Shown: positions 7,112-11,712 of the stretch, one piece after another
Numbering within the stretch: the stretch's first letter is position 1
Layout: each line of letters starts with the position of its first letter
Assembly (NCBI GenBank): GCA_035624865.1
Contig: DASPQS010000205.1
Span: forward strand, 1 to 11,712
Length of the DNA stretch: 11,712 nt
Origin: JASHZA01 sp035624865
Lineage (GTDB): Bacteria; Desulfobacterota; Binatia; Binatales; Binataceae
Reading direction: 5' to 3'
Notes under the pieces: model-generated
What the model was told of the DNA's origin: nothing
Databases searched by the model: none
What the model saw: the letters and a program-made list of their open reading frames with translations, nothing else
Translations under genes and position numbers: made by a program

Positions 7112-7840
7112 CTACGCAGATTGAGTTCCCGTCAGACGTCGACGGTCCGAGGATCGAGGCAAACTGGGCGCCGATTTCTTTCGGCCGCTCAGGCCACGCC
7201 GCACCAGCGCGGCCTCGAGATCCGCAAAATCCATCGACTTGCTGCGCTCCGCTTCCCATCGTTGTCTTAGTATTGCGAGCGCGCGCCGCCGGTCGGCAAG
7301 ATTCTTCGGCACCAACCCTTGCTCTTTCGCAGCCGCGATTACCAGCGGCATCGGCAGCGGTTCCGCCTTCTCCCAAATCCCGCGCAACTCGCGAAGAAAA
7401 ATGTTGACCGTAACATCGCCGATTCCCTTGCCCAACGCCTTTAGCCTTGCCTCGAGGTCCGCCGGATCGTTCGCCGACTGATGCAGCCGGTTAAGATCGC
7501 CGCCATAGGATTGTGTCAGGTTGTTGCTGATTTCGAGCAGCTTGGTCGCGGTCTTGAAGTCATAACGCGCGTAACCTCCCGCATCGAGCACCGCGACCAG
7601 TCCATTCCAGCCGCGTGCCGTGATCTTCGCGGCGCTGCTCAGTCCCTCCTGCTCGAATTCCCGGTACGTGCGAGCGGCAAGACTCGCCGAGATTCTTGCG
7701 CCGAACAGGATCGAAGCCAGGAACCATTTGAAGATCTCATCGGGCTGCCGCGGCCGCAGCTTGATACCAAGCTCTGTCGAGAATCGTCCTCCTGCGGCCC
7801 TGACGATTGCGGCCATATTAACTTTCTTGGGCGGCCCCAT
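7112..7840 (-). CDS. endonuclease III-fold helix-hairpin-helix protein lacking catalytic residues
   Basis: About 242 residues from the ATG at 7840 (a second candidate is the ATG at 7816, which has AAGAAAG upstream). The order of elements follows the HhH-GPD DNA glycosylase fold: IFKWFLASILFGARIS (36-51) like the first helix of endonuclease III, GGYARYDFKTATKLLEI (88-104), SYGGDLNRL (111-119), and a helix-hairpin-helix ALGKGIGDVTVNIFL (135-149). In E. coli Nth the last element reads LPGVGRKTANVVL, where Lys120 attacks the abasic sugar; here that position is Val143. The catalytic Asp138 aligns near Pro161, and there is no cysteine cluster for a [4Fe-4S] site. The protein may bind DNA without glycosylase/lyase activity; this is inference. 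The tail is basic and Ser/Arg-rich. It follows the dksA-like gene on the same strand after 71 nt, probably in one operon. Reading frame open upstream of 7840 overlaps that gene and is not real coding. Confidence 0.75.
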   Translation of the reverse strand: MGPPKKVNMAAIVRAAGGRFSTELGIKLRPRQPDEIFKWFLASILFGARISASLAARTYREFEQEGLSSAAKITARGWNGLVAVLDAGGYARYDFKTATKLLEISNNLTQSYGGDLNRLHQSANDPADLEARLKALGKGIGDVTVNIFLRELRGIWEKAEPLPMPLVIAAAKEQGLVPKNLADRRRALAILRQRWEAERSKSMDFADLEAALVRRGLSGRKKSAPSLPRSSDRRRLTGTQSA

Positions 7841-7911
7841 TGCAATGCCTATTCTTGAAGTCGAACTCCGGGGGTCAAATCGCACGCAACGATCTCCGAT
7901 CCCGCACGGGC

Positions 7912-8493
7912 TCATTTCCCCTTCTTCGCTTTTCGCGCACGCGGCTTCTTCGCTTTCGCCTTCGGCTTCCCGCCCGCCGCTCCCAGCGGCTCGCCGGCGC
8001 TCAGATTCGGCTCCTCTTCTACCGGACCCTCCTGCGGTATCGCGATAAACTCGTCGCGCGAGGTCTCGGTCGATTCGGCCATCTCTTCGGGAACATCCCA
8101 CCGGCGCGCAAACGGCTCGTCCATCTTTCCCTCCCCCAGATGCTCCCTGCGTTCGCGCTTTTCCTGGCAATCCACGCAATATGCCGCAAACGGCATCGTC
8201 TCGAGCCGCCCAATCGGAATATCCTCATTGCATATCGTGCAAATCCCGTAACGGCCCTGTTCCAGCAGGTTGAACGCGAAGTCTATCGAGCGCAGCCGCT
8301 CCTCGACCCGCTCGATCAGGCTCGCATGAGTCTCCAAATCCTCCAAAGAGCGCGCCGCGTCGAGCTCGTCACTCGGCGGCGGTAAAACTTCTTCCTCTTG
8401 CGCGGCTCGGTATTCGCGAACTCTCGCCAGAGCAAGATTTCGCTCCCGATTGAGCAATGCCCTCAATGACTCGGTTCGCTCTCGGATTTCCAT
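7912..8493 (-). CDS. DksA/TraR-family zinc-finger regulator with a long basic C-terminal tail
   Basis: A 193-residue protein, longer than E. coli DksA (151). Residues 1-80 form a predicted coiled coil with a turn at PPPSDELDAA (38-47); Asp42, Asp45 and Ala47 match the DxxDxA tip (Asp71, Asp74, Ala76) that E. coli DksA inserts into the RNA polymerase secondary channel. A zinc finger with Cys85, Cys88, Cys106 and Cys109 (CTIC, 17 residues, CVDC) follows. Residues from about 120 are an acidic linker and then a Lys/Ala/Arg-rich tail (about 176-193, reading KPKAKAKKPRARKAKKGK), resembling histone-H1-like or other nucleic-acid-binding tails. The role is probably modulation of transcription initiation, perhaps with ppGpp. 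The start has GGAGGAG just upstream of the ATG. A candidate sigma-54 promoter lies at 8539-8555. The helix-hairpin-helix gene follows on the same strand; the DUF2267 gene is divergent. Confidence 0.92.
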   Translation of the reverse strand: MEIRERTESLRALLNRERNLALARVREYRAAQEEEVLPPPSDELDAARSLEDLETHASLIERVEERLRSIDFAFNLLEQGRYGICTICNEDIPIGRLETMPFAAYCVDCQEKRERREHLGEGKMDEPFARRWDVPEEMAESTETSRDEFIAIPQEGPVEEEPNLSAGEPLGAAGGKPKAKAKKPRARKAKKGK

Positions 8494-8538
8494 CTCGCTC
8501 CTCCGCTCGAGTTCTACTGCCTCTCAATCCACATCACG

Positions 8539-8555
8539 AGCGAACTTCGTGCCAA
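8539..8555 (-). promoter_or_regulatory. candidate sigma-54 (-24/-12) promoter for the dksA-like gene
   Basis: On the minus strand the sequence is TTGGCACG, 4 nt, TCGCT. The RpoN consensus is YTGGCACG-N4-TTGCW, so the only mismatch is C for T in the -12 block. The essential GG (8553-8552) and GC (8541-8540) doublets are kept with the required 10 nt between them. Transcription would start near 8528, giving a 35-nt leader containing the GGAGG Shine-Dalgarno before the ATG at 8493. Confidence 0.5.
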
Positions 8556-8612
8556 TACAGCCAACAGGCCCAACACGAATGAGCGAAGCGCGGAACAAAC
8601 TCCTTCCGGCAG

Positions 8613-8628
8613 TGGCACGATCGATGCT
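8613..8628 (+). promoter_or_regulatory. candidate sigma-54 (-24/-12) promoter for the DUF2267 gene
   Basis: TGGCACG (8613-8619), 4 nt, then ATGCT (8624-8628), against the consensus TGGCACG-N4-TTGCW; one mismatch (A for the first T), and G rather than C/T before TGG. The GG (8614-8615) and GC (8626-8627) doublets have 10 nt between them. The start site would be near 8639, giving a 45-nt leader with a strong Shine-Dalgarno before 8684. TGGCACG also occurs at 8849-8855 and on the minus strand at 10045-10051, but without the -12 part. Confidence 0.5.
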
Positions 8629-8670
8629 CCTCCATATGGTCAATAGTCACCAGCCAAACCGCACAGGACG

Positions 8671-8677
8671 AGGGGAG
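8671..8677 (+). promoter_or_regulatory. ribosome-binding site fixing the DUF2267 start
   Basis: AGGGGAG ends 6 nt before the ATG at 8684. This strong, well-spaced site, together with the start of family similarity at MDEGQF, decides for 8684 over the upstream in-frame starts that would extend the protein back to 8450 and into the dksA-like gene. Confidence 0.8.
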
Positions 8678-8683
8678 ATCATC

Positions 8684-9139
8684 ATGGACGAAGGCCAATT
8701 TCTGCACGAAGTAGAGACACTCTCGGGTCTAACCAGGGAGCAGTCCTTCAAGGTAACAACCGCTACCCTTCAGGAACTGCACGACAGGTTGAGCCCGAAG
8801 GAAGCGAACGACCTCGCTGCCCAATTGCCCCATGAGTTCAAAGCGATGTGGCACGCGCTGGACGCGCCCGGCCGTGACGTCCGCCGCAGTCATAAAGAAG
8901 ATTTCGTTCGTCACATCGCGGACGTCGCTGAAATCGGCGAAATCGAGGCCAACAAGGCCCTCAAAGCCGTCTTCAAAGCCCTCCAAACTCTGCTCAAAAG
9001 CCCGACCGGCCAGGAGGGCGAGGCTTGGGACGTGTTCAGCCAATTGCCGAAGGACTTGAAGCGGGTCTGGCTCTCCGTGGCGGCTGAAGGCACCACCACC
9101 TCTAAAGCCGCTCACGCCGGTGCGGCAACGAAAAAGTAG
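8684..9139 (+). CDS. DUF2267 domain-containing protein
   Basis: 151 residues, soluble, mostly helical, no signal peptide. It contains two related halves, as usual for DUF2267. The first is FLHEVETLSG, then LQELHDRLSPKEANDLAAQL and PHEFKAMWHAL (6-59). The second is FVRHIADVAEI, then FKALQTLLKS and FSQLPKDLKRVWLSV (74-132). The matching closing motifs are QLPHEFKAMW and QLPKDLKRVW. The second half has a short insertion before its closing motif. The C-terminus is a short Ala/Thr/Lys tail. The biochemical function of the family is unknown; members are often found near stress-related genes. It is divergent from the dksA-like gene and preceded by a candidate sigma-54 promoter and a strong Shine-Dalgarno. 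A strong hairpin follows the stop. Confidence 0.88.
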   Translation: MDEGQFLHEVETLSGLTREQSFKVTTATLQELHDRLSPKEANDLAAQLPHEFKAMWHALDAPGRDVRRSHKEDFVRHIADVAEIGEIEANKALKAVFKALQTLLKSPTGQEGEAWDVFSQLPKDLKRVWLSVAAEGTTTSKAAHAGAATKK

Positions 9140-9157
9140 CTTGAAAATTGAGTCGAT

Positions 9158-9200
9158 GATGGAGCGTTTGGAGCCAAGCCTTGCCTCCAAACGCTCCATC
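9158..9200. terminator. long hairpin between convergent genes, probable bidirectional terminator
   Basis: GATGGAGCGTTTGGAG (9158-9173) pairs perfectly with 9185-9200, a 16-bp stem with an 11-nt loop that can add three more pairs after a C-C mismatch. It sits in the 72-nt gap between the stops of the DUF2267 (+) and nitroreductase (-) genes. On the minus strand it is followed after a few bases by a TTTT run (complement of AAAA at 9144-9147); on the plus strand there is no T-run, so termination there would rely on the hairpin alone. Confidence 0.65.
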
Positions 9201-9211
9201 TCGCGACGCCT

Positions 9212-9745
9212 CTACTCTGCCGGATACCCAATCGGCAGCAGCGCGATCGGCCGCCAGTCGCGTCCGATTTTGCCGCGGAAGATTTCGTTCACCGCGTCGT
9301 CATCGAAAGCGCCCACCCAGCACGCTCCGAGTCCCGACCCTACCGCCTGTATCCACGCAAAGCTGGTTGCGATTGACGCATCCTGAAGCGCAAAGAGATC
9401 CCGGCCCCTCTCTCCGTACTGCGCCGCCGATCGCGACGGCACCGCCCAGAACACCAGCACCACCGGCGCTTGCCCTACAAAGGTCTGACCATGCGCCGCC
9501 ACCGCCAGCCTGCGCCTGGTTTCGGCATCCGTGACCACCCGAATTTCCCGCGCTTTCAGGCCACCGGCCGAGGGCGCCGAATTCGCCGCGTCCAGAATAT
9601 CCGCCACGACTTCAGGCGGGACCGGACGTGACTGATAGGCCCTTACCGCATGCCGTTTCCGGAAAACGTCGAGCATCGCGACCCGTGTCACGTGCGCCAC
9701 GCGATCATCCGCGACGGCATGAGCGCCGAGCTTCTGCGGTTTCAT
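9212..9745 (-). CDS. nitroreductase family protein (FMN-dependent)
   Basis: About 177 residues from the ATG at 9745. The N-terminal FMN-phosphate motif MLDVFRKRHAVRAYQSRPVP is followed by SAPSAGGLKAREIRVV, YGERGRDLFALQDASIA, GSGLGACWVGAFDDDAV and a closing ALLPIGYPAE. This order is typical of small, dimeric NAD(P)H-dependent flavin reductases in the cytoplasm that act on nitro, quinone or other electron-poor substrates; the physiological substrate cannot be told. The family core begins at MLDVF (ATG at 9676); the ATG at 9745 has GGGGG 6 nt upstream, so I chose it, but 9676 is possible. Longer in-frame starts at 9820 and 9892 add a hydrophobic stretch unlike the family and are less likely. The gene is convergent with DUF2267, with a hairpin between, and divergent from the ABC permease. 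Confidence 0.9.
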   Translation of the reverse strand: MKPQKLGAHAVADDRVAHVTRVAMLDVFRKRHAVRAYQSRPVPPEVVADILDAANSAPSAGGLKAREIRVVTDAETRRRLAVAAHGQTFVGQAPVVLVFWAVPSRSAAQYGERGRDLFALQDASIATSFAWIQAVGSGLGACWVGAFDDDAVNEIFRGKIGRDWRPIALLPIGYPAE

Positions 9746-10100
9746 TGTGGGCCCCCAGACGCCGGGACCGAGCCCCAGAACAAAGACTATCGACAGAGCT
9801 ATGCTCGAATTCCCGGCCATATAAACTTGGCCCTGCGGCCATCTCCTGAGAATCGCAAAACCCGCGCCATAAAAAGATTCTTTCCTCCTCATGCTGCCGC
9901 GACAATAATCGAAGCGCTGGCGTTCATCGGCCGCCGCGTCTATAGGAATTTCACGAGGAACCGACTCGCGATGTCCAGGCTATCGCCGCACCGAATCGTG
10001 CGAGAGCCTCGCCTCGTCCTCCTCTCAATGCCTCGGATAAATCGCGTGCCAGGCTAAACGGAGTCTCCAGTACCATTTTTTGTAGCCGCATCGAGTGGCA

Positions 10101-11237
10101 ATGAAATACGCGACGTTGGTTTTGAAGAATCTCGCGCGCAGCAAACGGCGGACGCTGCTCACGATTTTCTCGATCGCGGTCTCGTTCTTTGTCTTCTCCG
10201 CCCTGGTGAGCCTGCCGAGCGTGGCCAAGCAACTCCTGGCCGACGTCGCTTCCGCGAAACGGATCGCATGCCACAACAAGGCGGGCCTGGTCTATTTTCT
10301 GCCCGAAGCCTACAGGGACAAGATCGCAAAGACCCCGCACGTAATCGCGGTGGAATCCGAAAGCTGGTTCGGCGGGATCTACCATGAGGTCTCCGACCAA
10401 TTCCCGAACGAGGCGGTGGACCCGGCGGATATGGTGAAGATGTGGCCGGATCGCGGGATTTCACCCGAAGCGTTCCAGCAGTTCACGAAAATCCGCACCG
10501 CCTGTATCGTGGGGCGCGGCACGATGAGCCGGTTCCATCTCCACGTGGGCCAGCGGATTATGCTGCGAGGGGTGGCCTATCCGTTCAACCTGACCTTCCA
10601 GATAGTCGGAGTCTTCGGCGGAAATACGCCGCCCGACGTTTTGACCTTTCGCCGCGATTACCTGGAAGGGGCGCTGGGGCAGCCCCCTCCGATCCTCAAC
10701 TACTGGGTGCGGGTAGACGATGAGAAGGCGGCGCCGCAGGTGATCGCGGCGCTCGAGGATCGGTTTGCCAACTCGTCGGCGGAGGTCGAGTGCCAGTCCG
10801 AAAAGGCCTATATCGCCGGATTTCTCCAGATGTACAACGCGATGTTCACCCTGGCCGAAGCGCTGGGCTTGACGGTGGTGATCGCGATTGGCCTGGTGGC
10901 TGCGAATACCGCTGCGATGTCGATCCGGGAGCGGCGCCCGGAGATCGCGATCATGCGGTCGATAGGTTTTTCGGGCCGGCTGATCATGTCGATCCTGCTT
11001 GCCGAGTCACTGATTATCGCGCTTGCGGGCGGGCTAATCGGATGCGGAACGGCATTTATCGTGCTCAAGCTATTCTCGGTCGGTAAGCTGGTTGCGATGG
11101 AGCCGCTCAGGATGCCGCCCTTGATACTGCTCGAGAGCCTCATCGCCGCCGCGCTGATCGGCCTGCTGAGCGCCTATATTCCCGCCCGCTCAGCCGTGCG
11201 GCGGAACGTCGCGGAAGCGCTTCGGATAGTGACGTAA
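10101..11237 (+). CDS. ABC transporter permease, FtsX/MacB-like
   Basis: 378 residues from the ATG at 10101 (a GTG at 10095 would add two). The topology is that of MacB/LolC-type permeases: a basic start KNLARSKRRT, TM1 at about 20-38, a large extracytoplasmic domain (about 40-245), then three C-terminal TM segments (about 253-272, 297-325, 345-366). Between the second and third lies the family signature RERRPEIAIMRSIGFSGR, which contacts the ATPase, and the protein ends in IPARSAVRRNVAEALR, also typical. Such permeases use mechanotransmission to move lipoproteins, peptides or drugs rather than a classical channel. An ATP-binding partner is normally encoded beside it; none is upstream (divergent nitroreductase) or in the 475 nt downstream, so the partner must be elsewhere or the gene is an orphan. 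The Shine-Dalgarno is weak (GAG 5 nt before the ATG). Confidence 0.92.
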   Translation: MKYATLVLKNLARSKRRTLLTIFSIAVSFFVFSALVSLPSVAKQLLADVASAKRIACHNKAGLVYFLPEAYRDKIAKTPHVIAVESESWFGGIYHEVSDQFPNEAVDPADMVKMWPDRGISPEAFQQFTKIRTACIVGRGTMSRFHLHVGQRIMLRGVAYPFNLTFQIVGVFGGNTPPDVLTFRRDYLEGALGQPPPILNYWVRVDDEKAAPQVIAALEDRFANSSAEVECQSEKAYIAGFLQMYNAMFTLAEALGLTVVIAIGLVAANTAAMSIRERRPEIAIMRSIGFSGRLIMSILLAESLIIALAGGLIGCGTAFIVLKLFSVGKLVAMEPLRMPPLILLESLIAAALIGLLSAYIPARSAVRRNVAEALRIVT

Positions 11238-11366
11238 GCCGGCGGGGCGCATTGCGCGCGCGACTGCGAAGCGGCCAGACCATGAGCCGACGCGCGCTTC
11301 TGCTCGACCCGGCACCGCACGCGCGCGCGGCGGGCGAGGGGGTACGCCCTACTTAGACGGTTGATG

Positions 11367-11372
11367 TAGAAT
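11367..11372 (+). promoter_or_regulatory. candidate -10 element placed for leaderless transcription
   Basis: TAGAAT ends 7 nt before the ATG at 11380, so transcription would begin at or next to the start codon. There is no Shine-Dalgarno between them (CCCGGAC). The arrangement parallels the TACAAT box ahead of ackA. No clear -35 is visible. Confidence 0.35.
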
Positions 11373-11379
11373 CCCGGAC

Positions 11380-11599
11380 ATGGCTGACGGCGTGACAGTA
11401 GCAACCTTGGCAGTCGCAATTGCCACTTTGGTCCTCGCGTTTGTCACCGTCTTCGGCAACGAACTCAGAGCCAAATTCTTTACCCCCGGACTTACACCTC
11501 GAATTATTAGACCCAGAGCGTGAATTCATTATTCAGGTCTCACGAGATAGAAGGGAAACGCCGAGCGTCGCGTACCAGATAAGAATCGCCTCTTTGTAA
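11380..11599 (+). pseudogene. small single-TM protein gene, apparently frameshifted
   Basis: From the ATG at 11380 the frame encodes 47 residues ending at a TGA (11521-11523): a hydrophobic helix VATLAVAIATLVLAFVTVF (about 7-25), then GNELRAKFFTP. After this point the frame reads GLTPRIIRPRA and stops. Removing one C from the CCCCC run at 11483-11487 would instead continue DLHLELLDPEREFIIQVSRD and further to a TAA at 11597-11599, a 72-residue product whose amphipathic, acidic continuation fits a TM-anchored protein better. The pattern (one TM, 'FGxxLRAKFFxPxLxLEL') feels like the N-terminus of longer hypothetical proteins, but I cannot name the family. It may be a decayed gene, a sequencing or assembly indel in a homopolymer, or simply a 47-residue small membrane protein. 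Confidence 0.4.
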
Positions 11600-11610
11600 C
11601 TCGGTACGGG

Positions 11611-11659
11611 TAACTGAAAAGTCAGCGCCGCCTGAAGGCCCCACTGCCGCCGTCAGTTA
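11611..11659. repeat. inverted repeat with 7-bp arms near the window edge
   Basis: TAACTGA (11611-11617) and TCAGTTA (11653-11659) are perfect inverted copies separated by 35 nt. They could mark the stem of an RNA, a small mobile-element remnant or a chance pair; nothing in the intervening sequence decides this. Confidence 0.25.
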
Positions 11660-11712
11660 TCACATCCGGGGCACTTTGCGGTGAGTCTCATCAGGCAGGT
11701 GTTTCGCGAACG

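Larger units (their letters stand above)
11238..11712. other. mostly non-coding right end of the window
   Basis: After the permease stop comes about 120 nt of very GC-rich sequence with alternating CG runs (around 11257-11262 and 11320-11329), then a -10-like box and the small frameshifted membrane-protein gene (11380-11599), then about 110 nt with a 7-bp inverted repeat. No T-run terminator, RNA gene or longer credible gene is seen. Base composition shifts to lower GC after about 11440, unlike the genes to the left. Confidence 0.5.

Noticed and set aside
7841..8179. Upstream extension of the helix-hairpin-helix gene giving a 355-residue protein
   Set aside because: The extra 113 residues overlap the dksA-like gene in another frame and are low-complexity Arg/Gly/Glu-rich; fold similarity begins just after 7840.
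8450..8683. In-frame extension of the DUF2267 protein by 78 residues
   Set aside because: It would overlap the start of the divergent dksA-like gene and cross both promoter candidates; AGGGGAG just before 8684 and the start of domain similarity support the shorter protein.
8849..8855. Another TGGCACG match as a further sigma-54 site
   Set aside because: It is inside the DUF2267 coding sequence and lacks the GC doublet at the -12 position; likewise the minus-strand match at 10045-10051.
9884..9889. Perfect AGGAGG on the minus strand upstream of the nitroreductase
   Set aside because: The nearest ATG (9870) is 13 nt away and opens only a roughly 23-codon frame out of phase with the nitroreductase. 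The in-frame ATG at 9892 overlaps the motif, so it cannot be the site for that gene. Probably chance.
11320..11358. Alternating CG run and a small GGGCG/CGCCC stem after the permease gene as a terminator
   Set aside because: The stem is only 5 bp and no T-run follows; nearby CG-rich sequence can pair in many ways.
1..11712. CRISPR array, tRNA or rRNA genes, complete insertion sequence or prophage
   Set aside because: No regularly spaced repeats, cloverleaf-like segments, rRNA text or transposase/integrase motifs were seen on either strand.

Overview
This window comes from a high-GC bacterial chromosome with dense, compact gene packing, mixed strands, Shine-Dalgarno sites on some genes and no recognisable phage, plasmid or complete transposase genes. 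A four-cysteine DksA/TraR regulator, a crotonase, an acyl-CoA-dehydrogenase-fold enzyme and the start of a probable RND/MMPL exporter suggest an uncultured soil or sediment Gram-negative-type lineage (Binatota- or Rokubacteria-like would fit). No rRNA or lineage marker is present, so this placement is a guess.

Layout. 1-76 (-): first codons of a probable MMPL/RND-type membrane protein leaving the window. 276-2510 (-): a two-gene catabolic operon, a 4-hydroxyphenylacetate-3-hydroxylase / 4-hydroxybutyryl-CoA-dehydratase-family flavoprotein followed by a crotonase. 2511-2831: divergent intergenic region with short direct repeats and a perfect 7-bp-arm dyad. 2832-4430 (+): DHA2/EmrB-type 14-TM drug efflux permease. 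4427-5758 (-): cyclic-2,3-diphosphoglycerate-synthetase-like GTPase family protein, its stop codon interlocked with that of the efflux gene. 5889-7100 (+): acetate kinase, probably on a nearly leaderless transcript. 7112-8493 (-): a DksA-like regulator followed by an endonuclease-III-fold helix-hairpin-helix protein without the catalytic residues. 8684-9139 (+): DUF2267 protein. 9212-9745 (-): nitroreductase. 10101-11237 (+): FtsX/MacB-type ABC permease with no ATPase gene beside it. 11238-11712: mostly non-coding, with a small frameshifted single-TM protein gene and an inverted repeat.

How the parts relate. The 276-2510 pair looks like acyl-CoA or aromatic catabolism, but both proteins lack the signature catalytic or cofactor residues of the best-known family members, so the exact reaction is open. 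Acetate kinase next to the GTPase-like gene is a divergent pair with unclear connection. The most distinctive regulatory feature is the 190-bp gap between the dksA-like gene and the DUF2267 gene. It carries two divergent sequences closely matching the sigma-54 (RpoN) -24/-12 promoter, each placed 35-45 nt upstream of a start codon that has a strong Shine-Dalgarno. If real, this couples a DksA-type regulator, a degenerate DNA-glycosylase-fold protein and a DUF2267 protein into one RpoN-controlled divergent unit.
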